A stretch of DNA of 64,000 bases, taken from assembly GCA_003952965.2 (NCBI GenBank), contig CM025855.1, positions 36,045,742-36,109,741 on the forward strand. Reading direction: 5' to 3'. The notes below the pieces were generated by a model that saw only the letters and a program-made list of their open reading frames with translations, ran no database searches and had not been told where the DNA came from. This document shows positions 36,379 through 49,082 of this stretch, in pieces (position 1 is the stretch's first letter; each line of letters starts with the position of its first letter). Source of the DNA: Morella rubra. Lineage: Eukaryota; Streptophyta; Magnoliopsida; Fagales; Myricaceae. A program made the translations under genes and the position numbers.

Positions 36379-37016
36379 TATATACATGCGCCTATATTCA
36401 CACCGCGTCTTTGCTGTGGAGGTTTTCAAATGTAATGGCCCGTAACTGTAAGGAGCAAGCTGATCAAATGCACAATGCAAGTATTCCTAAAGTCATTTGA
36501 AGTAGCTGGTATGCAACGATAATAGAGCCAATTCGTCATGACTGATCATGAACAGAATGTGGGTCTGAATAATAGACCCAAAAAAAGCAAGCTAAGACAA
36601 ATGAAAAAGCTTTAAATTTGATTAGTACTTTCTCTGAACAATGAGTTTCCAATGCACCCTACAATTTAAAGGCTGTACGTGCAGAGCCGCCGGGACCATC
36701 TTCTTGGCATACTGTAAGAGAAAAGTTTTCACTATGCATATTGTGAGAAAAGAGTACTGAATTTGCCCTTGATGGGTAGCTTAATGGCAGGGAGGTCACC
36801 TTTTATGAATTCCACGTACCAAATTCAAGTCACATGGACATAAAGTTGATACTCCTATCATTAAACAAATCTTAGACTTATCGTGTATAAAGCTATGGGG
36901 CCGGTTATGTGCACACCTAAAGGATTTATCCTTCAGGGTAAGTTTAAGTCGACACGGTGGCTCCGCTGATGGCTTTAACTTTTAAAAAGTATTGAATTTC
37001 CTATTTTCTGGTTAAG

Positions 37017-37210
37017 CAACAAAACAAGAAACTACTTGATGATGAGGGTGAGTTCGAGCACTTCACCCCTTCTCCACAAGCGTATAATTTGTCACATGCG
37101 GAGCTAAAAAAGAGTCTAAAAGAAAAGCTTCAAGAGTTGAAGGCAGAAGGAAAAAGACCCCCTTGGACTAACCCTTTTAGGTTGTCTGTGCCTTTGCTTT
37201 GCCAGCAAAG
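37017..37210 (+). pseudogene. Orphan coding-like exon
   Basis: An open frame with clear codon structure reads NKKLLDDEGEFEHFTPSPQ, then NLSHAELKKSLKEKLQELK and PPWTNPFRLSVPLL. It ends at a consensus-like donor (CAAAG|GTAAAA) and follows a possible acceptor (GGTTAAG). There is no start codon, and no partner exon was recognised within several kilobases either side. I do not recognise the family. It may be a relic of a gene fragment carried here, or an upstream exon of an unannotated gene. Confidence 0.4.
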
Positions 37211-37852
37211 GTAAAATAATCTTACTGGGATCAGCACCACCTCCTGTTCAAATTCTAAAGTCTCTTTCCCACGTGTTTAACTATTAAGTAGATGTCGGCT
37301 TATGATTTCAAAAAGAATAACCATTTTAATTAAAAACAAAATTTACGCATAGTTGATAGAAATTATTATGCTCTGTAGTCAAACATCACTTTGCAGACCA
37401 AACAGAGCTTTTGCTCTTGGAAAACTAACACGTTACCTATTGGACAAGGACCTTTTGAATGAATGCGATTAACTATGAGCCCAAAAGCAAATGGGGGGAG
37501 GTCCACTTGAGAATTTTGCATGCTGTTATGAGCTGCAAATCACATGGCTTTCTTTACCGGACCATAAACAACGTCCAAAGTACTGGGCCCAATCTGCCCA
37601 ACTAAAATGGGCTATCAAAAGAAGAAGAATGTGGGCCAACCTACCATTCAACCATTTTAACTACCATTCTTCCCGCGCGCGCCGAGAGAGTGAGAGAGGG
37701 AGACCGAGTTACTGAGTTCATTTCCCGACTCATGAACGCCCCAAACACCCTCATTCCCTCTTCACCTCTATACAACTTTAATGGAACCACGCGTGCCCAG
37801 CAACTCAACTCGCCCGAGTCTCCACCCTTGAACTGGTCCCAACTCGCCTACC

Positions 37853-40489
37853 ATGCTAAAAGGCAAGCTCAAGCTTCCGGTCCCCGAGAAAGCCCGCCGG
37901 GCTTTCCCTGACCGGCTCGGCAGCTTGGTTGCTGGCTTCGACGACAAAGAAGAAGATAATGGAGGCTCGGATATAGTACTTGAGCCCGGAGAGGAGCTCG
38001 AGACATTTCAGCCCAATGGGTTTGGATCTGATAGAGAGAACAAGGATGATGATAAATTTGTGGAAGAATCAGATGTAAAAGTCCGGCCGAGATCCGACAA
38101 AGAGGTGGCAGGTCCGGTTTCGGCGTTGCAATTCATTGCGGCCGATGAGAAAAGATCCGATCTTGAATATGAGGTGTGGCATCTGAGCTTTAATCTGATA
38201 GAAGTTTAGAAAGATAGGGGCTTTTTTATTGTAGAGTTAGTTTATGGGTACCTTTTTTTCTAGCTTCGTAATTTGGGTAGGTTATAGATTTCTGAAGAAG
38301 GAATCGAGACTAAGTGAATTCTTCTTATGTTTGTGTTTATGTTTCTTAGAAATGGACTTTTGATTATTTTTTCTTTAATTTTTCCTTTTGAATTAATCAG
38401 CTTTCTCAACCAGAGATAAATTTGGAAAAGTTACAAAGAATTGCTAGTACAGGGCTTCCTGATGGAGGAGGTTTGCGTGCAACAGCTTGGAAGGTAAGGG
38501 TTCCTTTCTTTGGTTAGCAATGTTTACATTATGCAATAAATTCTGGATATCGTAAGTTTAGTGCAGAAAATGAATTTCCACTAAGTGAACCCAAGCGATG
38601 TTCATCGATAAATTCTTGAAGATGAAGAATCGCAAAGTTAACTAATTTGCTGAATGCTTATGGCTAAAATCCGCAAAGATATTGGTGCTGCTAATTTCCT
38701 AGTTCTCATTATCCCAATCATATCATTGTTATATGAGGTCATTCTGGTCAAATAGGCATTGAGCAGATCATCTACGATGATATAAGCACTGCCTGAATCA
38801 TCCATTTTACTATAACTGCACTAATTGGATGATTAGGAATTTCGTCTGAAGCTTCATGTCCCAGTTAGGGAGTATTTAGCTGGTTTGAACTTACCTTTGT
38901 TCAGTCGATGCATTTGAAAAGCAACACTGATCTTGCATCAATTGTAAAGGATGCCTCTTTCATAAATGATGAACAATCTACTGGGAGCAGGAGGTTTTCA
39001 TCTGATCAATATATCAGCAGAGTACCTCTGTGTGCATGTTTGTCTGCATGCATGTATGTGTAGGCTCATGTTTCCAGAAAGTTACTGCCTAGACGCCTCG
39101 ACACAGCATCTAGACAACCAACCAAGTTACCCATTTTCAAGGGCCCTCGTGGCTGTTGGTGGCTCCAGTGCTTGTGTCCGGCATATTGTAAGGCCTTCGG
39201 GTCCATTTAGGTTTTTCGCTGGTTCTCTAGCCTTTTTCCTATTTTGTACCGGCTGTATTATTCTCGAATATTAATATATATATTTCACTGAAACAAAGGG
39301 GCTTTCTTCTATTTTATCCTCTGGAAAACTGAAAAAAAAAAAAATACATATATAAATATCGGTAATTATGTATAACTCCAGACCTATGTATATGTATATA
39401 TTAACAGTTATAAGGCAACTAACTTGGGGATTATTCCAAAGTCTAAGGACTAAAAGATCCATTTCTAGTCTAGATATCAAGATGATTCTTAAATACTATA
39501 GAATGTTTCACCAACAAAGATAGTAGGAATTTATATAATTTGATACTTGTGATAGTTTGAGTATGAGTATTGATCGCCCTCATATATTTTCAACCAGCTG
39601 CTTCTAGGCTATTTACCTCCTTCTCGTGACCTCTGGGAAAAGGAGCTGACTGAGAATAGACAGAAGTATGCCAAGCTAAAAGAGGAGCTTCTCCTGAGTC
39701 CTGTAAGATGCAGCTAAATCAAGCACTTGTTCACATTGTTACTGGACTCGTCTAGCTGCAGCTCAATTTCTTAGGCGGATTATATCAGGTGCATTATTTC
39801 TGGTTTGTGGTTACGAGGCACTAATGGAAATTTTTAATCTAGACAGTCAGAAGTTAGAAGGAGAAAAGATGAAGCATCTAGTTCTAATGAGCAGCATGTT
39901 GACAGTATCATGGATGGGCCACTAAGGCGACATGAAATTTCTCAAGAAGACCATCCTTTGAGCCTTGGTAAAGCAAGTGTCTGGCATCAATACTTTCAGG
40001 TGAATGTCTTCTCCTATTTAAGGTTTCTCTTGGATGCCCACTGCTGTAATGGAGTTGATGCCTTCTTATATAGCTGAGTTGACGTTTGTCTGTAAACATT
40101 CATTTATTTCTAGCATACAGAGATCGTAGAACAGATTGATCGTGATTTGCAACGTACACACCCAGATATGAAATTCTTTTCTGCGGACTCGTCATTCAGT
40201 AGGAGAAACAGAGTATTTCATTGCCTAATCCTAACACTTTCTTTAGTTTTATTTATTTATTTATTTTTATTAGAATTCTCAAGCTAAAGATACACCAGAA
40301 TCACAGACTTACGCTGCGATGTATTTCCATCTACAGGAAGCAATGAGAAACATTCTTATCCTGTTTGCAAAACTGAATCCAGCAATCCGATATGTGCAAG
40401 GCATGAATGAGGTCTTGGCGCCAATCTACTATGTGTTTAGTACTGACACTGATGAACAAAATGCTGTAAGAAATTTTCTGCAGATTGTA
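37853..40489 (+). CDS. TBC-domain Rab GTPase-activating protein (TBC1D13-like), 3' end missing
   Basis: TBC proteins stimulate GTP hydrolysis by Rab GTPases in vesicle traffic. Six exons are visible, all joined in phase 0: 37853-38173, 38401-38493, 39598-39702, 39847-39999, 40114-40212 and 40274-40465. They are separated by GT-AG introns. The TBC region starts in exon 2 (EINLEKLQRIASTGLP, GGGLRATAWK) and continues with LLLGYLPPSRDLWEKEL, HPLSLGKASVWHQYF, RTHPDMKFFS and AKLNPAIRYVQGMNEVLAP. The last carries the YxQGMN motif with the family's glutamine-finger residue. The rest of the domain falls in or beyond the N gap and does not reappear after it. Exon 6 could instead start at 40336. The start is the first ATG that stays open through exon 1, but a 73-codon ORF (37690-37911) overlaps it in another frame. 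Confidence 0.88.
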
Positions 40490-41489
40490 NNNNNNNNNNN
40501 NNNNNNNNNNNNNNNNNNNNNNNNNNNNNNNNNNNNNNNNNNNNNNNNNNNNNNNNNNNNNNNNNNNNNNNNNNNNNNNNNNNNNNNNNNNNNNNNNNNN
40601 NNNNNNNNNNNNNNNNNNNNNNNNNNNNNNNNNNNNNNNNNNNNNNNNNNNNNNNNNNNNNNNNNNNNNNNNNNNNNNNNNNNNNNNNNNNNNNNNNNNN
40701 NNNNNNNNNNNNNNNNNNNNNNNNNNNNNNNNNNNNNNNNNNNNNNNNNNNNNNNNNNNNNNNNNNNNNNNNNNNNNNNNNNNNNNNNNNNNNNNNNNNN
40801 NNNNNNNNNNNNNNNNNNNNNNNNNNNNNNNNNNNNNNNNNNNNNNNNNNNNNNNNNNNNNNNNNNNNNNNNNNNNNNNNNNNNNNNNNNNNNNNNNNNN
40901 NNNNNNNNNNNNNNNNNNNNNNNNNNNNNNNNNNNNNNNNNNNNNNNNNNNNNNNNNNNNNNNNNNNNNNNNNNNNNNNNNNNNNNNNNNNNNNNNNNNN
41001 NNNNNNNNNNNNNNNNNNNNNNNNNNNNNNNNNNNNNNNNNNNNNNNNNNNNNNNNNNNNNNNNNNNNNNNNNNNNNNNNNNNNNNNNNNNNNNNNNNNN
41101 NNNNNNNNNNNNNNNNNNNNNNNNNNNNNNNNNNNNNNNNNNNNNNNNNNNNNNNNNNNNNNNNNNNNNNNNNNNNNNNNNNNNNNNNNNNNNNNNNNNN
41201 NNNNNNNNNNNNNNNNNNNNNNNNNNNNNNNNNNNNNNNNNNNNNNNNNNNNNNNNNNNNNNNNNNNNNNNNNNNNNNNNNNNNNNNNNNNNNNNNNNNN
41301 NNNNNNNNNNNNNNNNNNNNNNNNNNNNNNNNNNNNNNNNNNNNNNNNNNNNNNNNNNNNNNNNNNNNNNNNNNNNNNNNNNNNNNNNNNNNNNNNNNNN
41401 NNNNNNNNNNNNNNNNNNNNNNNNNNNNNNNNNNNNNNNNNNNNNNNNNNNNNNNNNNNNNNNNNNNNNNNNNNNNNNNNNNNNNNNNN
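40490..41489. other. Assembly gap (1,000 N)
   Basis: Exactly 1,000 Ns, a placeholder size. Both neighbouring genes lose several exons here, so the true missing length is probably well above 1 kb. ORFs reported through it are meaningless. Confidence 0.98.
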
Positions 41490-42062
41490 ATCTGCGGCAG
41501 TGTGTGTGTAATCTCTTATCCGGGGGGGCTTGGTCATCCTAGTGGCAGAGATCTTCATCTGCTCTGTTTGTAAATTAGAGAATTGTGATGTTACAGAATA
41601 GCCCTTGATGTAGGAGCGTAGACTGTTATGCAAAAGGAGAGAGACAGCGGAAAGGAGACACCGATGGTGAGCGATAGAAGCAAATGAGGAGCTGTGTGCA
41701 TACGGGTGCGATGAATAAGTTATAGGAGATTCTAGGTTATATAGTGATTGAATGTTTGAGATTCTTCGAGTTGATATCGATTTTTTTTACGGGCCCGAGA
41801 TAATTTTCGTTCTTTTCTTTCCACTGACAAGTACAGCATTTTAGCTTTTCAGATTGTTTATGCTGACCCAGATTGTTTATACTGATGGCTGCCAGCTTAT
41901 GAACCGGTGGCATTTACACATAAGCCCAACATAAAACAGTTATGGAATGTTCATTTTACACGGGTTGCCCAGAGGAATACTAAGTACTTGGCTATTTGGC
42001 TATTTGTGTAAAACATCAAAAGAAGCTATTAAAGAACTGTAGTGAGTAGGAAAATATCTCAC
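41490..42062. other. Gap-adjacent sequence, unassigned
   Basis: It should contain downstream exons or introns of the GDAP2-like gene, but its next expected exon (starting RTVRRFLE in relatives) is not visible. The minus-strand frame at about 41490-41560 reads MKISATRMTKPPRIRDYTHT, which fits neither neighbouring gene. This could be a contig edge from elsewhere. Confidence 0.4.
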
Positions 42063-44447
42063 TTATAGCCACATGAGCAGCAGGCTCACGAGGATAGTTT
42101 TTAGCATCCGTATAAATACAGCCCATAGCAATGCTGCATTCAGATATGTCAAGCAAAGTAAGTTCAAGACGTGCCAAACTAAAGTAAAAACCTCAAGAGA
42201 CTAGAATAAAGAAAATGATATAGCTTCTGCTATTAAATAACCTTCTAAGTCCATTTTCAATGAGAAGTTCAAGGCAAGATCGATAGCAATGGCTCAGAGC
42301 ATTCTCCGCAGCGGTATGGTATTTCACGGCATACTTGGGACCAACTGTATGGATAACCCTCCTGACAAAATATAGAAACAAATATGAGCTTCTTTTACCA
42401 ATGAGGTCCTATCAATAGGTATTCCACAGAAGAAAATCATGATACACATGAATATGATTAGATCCGCTTTCTTTTTCCCTAATCTTTATTGCATATGCAG
42501 TTTGATTGGTAATACTTAAAGAGAAAGTATGAAATTTGTATAGCTTATCAAAACCAAGGAGACAAAATGCAACCTCATAATAATTATCTAATGAGATTAT
42601 GGATACAAGAGCACAACATATAACAGATACATTACAGTAAATCACCAAAACATAAGTTATGATAACCACCCATGAACCATGAACACATATTTCATTAATG
42701 CGATATTCAAATCCAAATAATATTCTTGAAGATTTTGATCACTTATTTATTCCTCAACAAAATCAGGTAAATAACAAACAACCTTTATTAATATACACAG
42801 AATCCAGTGCTACAGCCACTTTTAACTAAAAGTTAAACGACAACACTAGAAGCAACTTGTTCTACCTCAAGGAGAAAAGGGGGCCTCGCTGTTATTATTA
42901 CAATTTTGAGTTAGAAATCAAGGCACACCATCAGTGTCTATGATCTCGTAGGCAGTAGCACATAGGCTAAGCGCAACATGGTAGAGAAATGAACCTCCAA
43001 TATTGTATATATTTCTGCTTTCTTCTTTTCCAATAAATTATAGGTATAAGAAATGCAGCAATATCCCCACCTAGCAGGAAGGTCGTATGCGTTAGTAACC
43101 TTTGCCATTCCTGTCCGGCATCCACCCTGTCAAGAGACAAAGATATGTCATTTTGGTCAACAGTGGCTATTTCTTATTTCCAGCAAAGTTAACAACCAAT
43201 CAGAAGGTTCTATTTACGGAAAAAAAACGGTTTCAATGATGTTACTGCGTATCCTGACTATTTGATATTATTTGGGCTTACTTTGTTGAACCCTATGTAC
43301 GGCTTGTCGTATCAAACTATCAAGGGCCAGCAAATAGCGCATCAAGACCACATCTAGGTGACACTGAATAAATGAAAATGACAGATTTCTGGACAAAAAC
43401 AAGGGCTAAACAAAGCAATTGACTTACCAGTGTCGCACATTCTTCTGCAAGACCAGGTCCAGCTGCAGCATGCAGACCAGTGCTGCTGTGTGCTTCATCC
43501 AAGTTCTATTCACCATTAAATGTCACACTTATCAGGTACTAGTACAGTGCATGCATGGTAAATCTTATCAGATGCCTTATACATGCATGTTAAATGTTGT
43601 GCTCAAACTGAGCGTTCCACATCTCAATCAGAAATCAAGCAATTTGTACTTCCACAAATCTGGACCATCCATACATTAATTAAAAGGAGGATGAGAAACA
43701 ATTAATTTTTTTAGACACTGAAATCTTTCACAGAAAGTGCAGTAGCAACAGAAATCAGCAAAGTTTTCCAGCTGGAAGTAATTTTAAAAGATGGAAGCAG
43801 AAGACAAAGTATACCTAGTAGAGCACAAAAGCTTGTTAACACTATTTAACAGGGCCAAAGTAAATTAAGGTTCAGAAATCACACTTGGCCCAAACTTAAA
43901 AGCCTTATATAGGATGCAAGCACAAGTCCAAGTTTGTTAGTTATTTCCAAATCATTTCCTTGTCCATGTATATGCATAAGAATTGTGTCCACATGTCACA
44001 TGTGGTGCAAGAAGTAACAACTTCAAGATTGCGCATTTCCAAAATGAAAAAAAAAATTCATGTCCTTTTAGCAAATGGTTTCTCTGGGAATTATTCAACA
44101 GAAGATGAGATCACAAAGTTTTTAGCGCTCACCTCATTAGTTGAGTTTACAACAGCATCTACCTCAAGATTCCATGGGTTCCCCCTCCAGAGATATATCT
44201 TCGAGTTAATTTCGTGATCAACAGGAAACCTTGACGCCATGCCACAGCTACCACTCTCCGCCCCCGGAGATGTCAAAGGATCAGGAAAGTATGAATTAGA
44301 AAATGAAGGATCTTCAATCTCAAACTGCGAAGAAGACCTATGCTCTGCATCACTCCAACGTGGAACTTGATCCAAGCTAACAACAGAGTCCCCACTATCA
44401 GTTGCCATTCCACCCCGAGTAATGGCTGTAGCCACAGTCCGGTACAT
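42063..44447 (-). CDS. GDAP2-like macro-domain protein, 3' end missing
   Basis: Homologue of the plant protein related to ganglioside-induced differentiation-associated protein 2. Family members have an N-terminal macro (Appr-1-p) domain and a C-terminal CRAL-TRIO-like domain; the plant role is poorly known. Exons on the minus strand: 44133-44447, 43428-43505, 43071-43126, 42242-42361 and 42063-42133, with GT-AG introns and phases that all agree. Exon 1 starts MYRTVATAITRGG and ends in the macro core NLEVDAVVNSTNE. Then follow NLDEAHSSTGLHAAAGPGLA, GGCRTGMAKVTNAYDLPAR and RVIHTVGPKYAVKYHTAAE. The last visible exon ends with IAMGCIYTDAKNYPREPAA. The first exon and the GPGLA and HTVGP motifs fit an ADP-ribose-binding fold. 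The remaining exons, including the C-terminal domain, are lost towards the assembly gap. The leader extends to about 45100. Confidence 0.9.
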
Positions 44448-45580
44448 TTTTACAACGACCAATACAGTATTGTCTCCCCTATGTTTGGGCTTCTCAAACC
44501 CGGTACACAATTCCCCTGCATCACCACATTAAAACTACACGACAATCAAAACAATTCATATTACAATCAGTTGTCCGTCATTCTCATCAATGCTCGTCAT
44601 CACTTACCCAGAGTAATCAATAAACGCAATCCTCAAGGTTAAACCAACGAATCCTTGATTACGAGCCATAACAAAATAAATCGCAATTTGCTAAAGAAAC
44701 TCGCAAAACAGCCGCCCAAACAAAAACAAAAAAGGATTACTCAAGTTCTGAATCACCTCTGCTTTGCAGCTGAGAAAAATGTGGGAAAAAACAAATCTAT
44801 GAATCTCCAATTCTCATTACTTAGGACCAACCTTTACAGAAAACCCTTCAGAAATGCCACAAGCCTACTGTAACTAATTGGACTTAATTAGAACACACAA
44901 TACGTAAAAAAATTCAGAATTTCGTTTTGTTTTGTGTTTCAAAGGTAGCGTACCAACCAAACGGATGAGTTCTTTGAATTTTGAACCTTAATCCAAATTA
45001 TCCGCGGAAATGAAACACTAGAAGAAGAAAATCAAAGAAACCCTATACTTCGTATAGAAGAGGAAGAGAAGAGAAAGCGAGAGCACCTGTGATTGTGAGG
45101 TTCGGCTTGAAAATGCTCTCTCTTTTTTTCCCCTATAATTGCTCTGATTGGGTAAGGAGTACAACTATTTTTGGAGGGTCGATGAGCTTGCAAAGACGAA
45201 GCCCATTTTGGCCAGGAAATTACCAGGAAAAAATGATATTCTATATGATGGTCTGTCCTGTTTTGTCGTTTGACTCTGAATGCAATAGAACCCCCCTCGA
45301 CCTTTCTCTAAATTTCCTTTTAGACCCTCCCCTCGTCCCTCTCATCCCTAAAGAAGAAAAGGAAAATGGAAAGGATTTTTCCTATTTTTCTTTCTTTTAA
45401 CAGTGATATTTCCAACAGATAAGAAAATATATTACAGACTAGACTGAAAATTATGTCCCAAAGCAAGGGACTCTTCTATGTCGTAAGTAATTTGTCCAAG
45501 TGGTTTGTTTTGTGTAAAATAGATAATAAAGTCAATAATTACTTTCGAGATAATGAGAGGAGAGGGAGGAGAAAACATTA

Positions 45581-45726
45581 ACATAATGTTTGGCAAATTA
45601 AAATTTTAACTGTAAAATTTTATCATTATTATAAAAATTTCTCTCCTCTACTTTTTTCACAAACTTTTTTATTCTTTCTCTTCACTTTTTTACCTACTCT
45701 TAAAATTTTGTTCCCAAACATCATGT
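45581..45726. mobile_element. Small MITE, ATGTTTGG-type ends
   Basis: The left end, ACATAATGTTTGGCAAATTA, and the right end on the opposite strand, ACATGATGTTTGGGAACAAA, form inverted repeats of about 28 bp around AT-rich filler. 146 bp, no coding capacity. Superfamily not determined. Confidence 0.6.
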
Positions 45727-45811
45727 AAAACAAAATAATGGGATCTTATTTTTTTTTTCTTGATTAATTCAAGAAAAGATAAAGAAAATCGACACAACAT
45801 AGAGTACCAAA

Positions 45812-45849
<38 letters not shown>

Positions 45850-47170
45850 CTAATCTACACACTATGTCAAAAAACGCATAGTTCTAAAAAAGACCATGAA
45901 ACTTTACAACCACTCGCAGATTATCCTCTTTAGTGAAGTGGGATAAAATATTTTTTTCCCGGATTAATTGGAAGGACGGAAAATGAATAACACATTATAG
46001 AGGGTATAAAAAATGAGACTTACTAGACTAACATATTATCTCTAAAAGTCGGTGGAGATCTGGTTGATAAAACGAGAGATAGGATTCTATATGTACAGAC
46101 TATGAACCTGCTTTTTATGAGATAGAAGTAAAATCTGGGGGTTCTTACTTCTGGTGACTCGTCATCTTTGGATGTCAGCAAAATCAAAAGGGTTGATCAA
46201 GGCAACTAATTCATTTATTCTTAGCCTAATCTTCTCAATTTTTTTTTTGTTAGATGGTAGTTGAAAGACATCACATATGGTTTAAAAAATGCTTAATTAA
46301 TTCGATAGTCCTTGGGGTATATGATTGGATCCAAAAGCATACCTAGAATTTATTTCATCTTATACTAGTCCTTATGAAATTCTTTGTATCTTAGAGTAGT
46401 CATTTTGTTGACTCGATTGGCCTCGTTAATGGAATAAATCTCATGTAGTTGATTATGACATATCACCACCAATCACAACTAACCACGCAGCTTCAAGTCA
46501 CTCCGAAGTGTGTTGTCTTGATAAAAAATCTATCTAGCATAGCGTTATGAGTTGACGTTTTAGGTCTAAGTGGCGCAGACAAGTCGATGTGGATTTTAAA
46601 TTAACAGCTACCAATCAAATTTATGAAGTTTTAACGAATTGAGAACACGTGGCTGCTTGCGATTAATGGTAATGTATCCTCGTTAGTCACGTGAGTTTAT
46701 TGTGTTAATAGAACTAGCAAAATTGACAAAATAACTACTACAGACATAAAGGATTCATTGAGTACTAGTTTAAGACAAAATAAACCTTAAATACCAGTTT
46801 GATATTCGATTGTACTCCATGGACTAGTAGACTAATTAAGCCATTAAAAAAAACTTACACCTTTTGCACCATGTTTTTCAGTAAGTATATACTTTCTACC
46901 ATTGCATGAGTTGTGTATTTTGTTTTTATTTCTTTTGATACATAAAATATAATAACGTATGTTATCCAAATTGGTGAAATTTTGTTTCAAACTTCAAACG
47001 TGCTCTTAGTTGTTTTACCAAAGCTACGTTGACAAATTGATGTGACACTAATAATCACTGACACCCATGACATGCTACTTTGTTAAAATACAGGCCTTAT
47101 TATTACTTTCTTGGGCTATTTTTCAAGCACCTATCTTTTAGTCAAACACATATGTCAAATGCGTGTACTC

Positions 47171-47498
47171 ACATGTTTGGTTATAATTTTTTACAACCAA
47201 ATATCAAATTTCAAAAACTTTCATACAAATTCCAACACTTTTTCACGTCAACTTCAATACTTTTTTTTATAAAAAAAAAAAACTACATCAAATTTTCTAT
47301 TTACTTACTTCCGAACAAAATATTATTTTTCTATTAAAAAATTCCATTAAATTTTTTCTCTCATTACTTTTTAATAAATTCAAATAAAAATCATTCTTCA
47401 ATCAAATATTCTTAAAATTTTTTACCAACTTTTTACAAATTTACATAAAAATCCAACTTTCAAAATTTTTAAAAATTTTACTTTCCAAACATCACCTA
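47171..47498. mobile_element. MITE-like element, ATGTTTGG-type ends
   Basis: The left ACATGTTTGGTTATAATTTT is mirrored by the right end, which on the minus strand reads GGTGATGTTTGGAAAGTAAA. About 330 bp, highly AT-rich. The ends resemble those of the element at 45581-45726. Confidence 0.5.
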
Positions 47499-48290
47499 AG
47501 GAAAATGAAGGCACACAAGTGTTTTCTTTCAAGCTAAGAACAAAAGATTAGCAATGAATCTGGGAAAGAAACGAAAGGAAAGGAAAAGAAAGGGCAAAAG
47601 AGAAACAAGGCACAAAATTGTGTTCTTTCAAGGTGGGGGCTGTTCTAATTGTCTCTTTAGCCGGTGGGGTTGCAGGGGAAGCATCCCAAAGCTACGATGC
47701 CGGAGTCTTTTGTTTGAGAACCTAAAAATTTCTACCTAAAAGAAATGTTCTGTTTATATAAACATAATCTAGTGCAGCAATCGCTTAGAAAAAAAAAAAA
47801 TCTAGTGCAGCAACAACGTGGGAATGGAATTGTAAGGAGCTGTGATCATGTCTTTTCCTTTTTTTAATCTGCAGGCACATTTTTCTTTTGGGGAAGATTG
47901 CGGGCAGAGTACTTATGATCATGTTACTTGATGACAAAATTAGTTGGGTACAGTTTTAAACACTGACCCCTTCATGCGGTGTCTGGCGTTCTTCTTTCCA
48001 CTTCTTGTCTTTTGACATTGTCGATTATAAGCATATCCCTCCTAAGATCCTCTTCAATCACTTGTTGGTGGACCATGTGATGTGCAGCCTGGATCAACTT
48101 TGTTATCTTTGGGGATCTTTTGCCCTCATGCCCATAACTTCTTCATGACAATCAAAATAGGAACCTGTGGCTGCGGGGCTTATTGTATAAACCCCCAACT
48201 GTGGGCACCTCATTCCAAATATTTTATTCTTCTAAGAGCCAAGTCTCAATTCTCAAACTGTTAATAACCCGCGGGGCTTATTGCATTCCT

Positions 48291-48615
48291 GAACTATACA
48301 GTCAATGCTATTTTGGGAGTTCAAACTACTAAGTCAGTCACATTAAGCTCTCGAAATACCAAATTTATCAATGTATGCGTTCTAAATAGATCCTAAAATT
48401 GATGTGTGATAAATAGATCATGTGGCACGATTTTGACCATTGAATCTTATATGAGGGAGCACATTGATGAATTTTAGTATAAATTAAGACACTTTACGAA
48501 AATCAAATAGTATACAAACATTATCTGAGGGAACACATTGATAAATTTTAATAGTTCGAGAGCTCAATGTGACAGACTTGATAGTCCGAACCCTCAACAT
48601 GATATTGAACCTATA

Positions 48616-48652
<37 letters not shown>
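48291..48652. mobile_element. MITE with about 65-bp inverted repeats, then A34
   Basis: The left arm (48291-48355, with AAACTACTAAGTCAGTCACA and TTAAGCTCTCGAA) is inverted at 48543-48618 (TTCGAGAGCTCAATGTGACA, with GACTTGATAGTCCGAACCC). The arms differ by scattered substitutions. A run of about 34 A follows immediately at 48619-48652. No coding capacity. Confidence 0.7.
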
Positions 48653-48654
<2 letters not shown>

Positions 48655-49082
48655 AGTTCATATCTTATAGCTTCCCATGTTTCTCTTTGATTCTCTTTTC
48701 TTAGTTAATTTGAGAATCAGAGTTTTGCTATATGGAAGATTGCTTAAATGCTTGGATAGAGTGCTACTTCGGTTCTCACGTTAGTAATCAGCTTATCTTA
48801 AAAAACAATTATGAAGTCCAAAAGACTTAATACCAAAATGAAGCATTGAACAGAAACTTGTTAGGAGACACAGCATGTTCAGCCCCATAGGTTGTAGTTA
48901 TCGTCACTCAACCAGCCTAAGATGCAGCTAAAATATCTCATCTGACTAGTGAACTAAAACACCCTGTCACAAAAACTGCCTGTCTCCTTCACGAGAAGGG
49001 ATGCATATTTTATTCTGTTACGCAACCCTTCCAAGATATGATTTACAAAGTAGATTTACCAATAAACCGACAGCTACTTCAT

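Larger units (their letters stand above)
45120..49000. other. Intergenic DNA with several MITEs
   Basis: No gene is supported between the GDAP2-like promoter and the lumen-protein gene. It contains three inverted-repeat elements (listed separately), an (AT)n run at 45817-45845 and a long A run at 48619-48652. The 61-codon ORF at 47554 is not gene-like. Confidence 0.55.

Noticed and set aside
40319..41633. Long ORFs of 362-407 codons across 40485-41489
   Set aside because: They consist almost entirely of N-derived X residues spanning the assembly gap.
48619..48652. Poly(A) tail of a processed pseudogene or retroelement
   Set aside because: The sequence before the A run is a MITE with paired inverted repeats, not a transcript-derived sequence.
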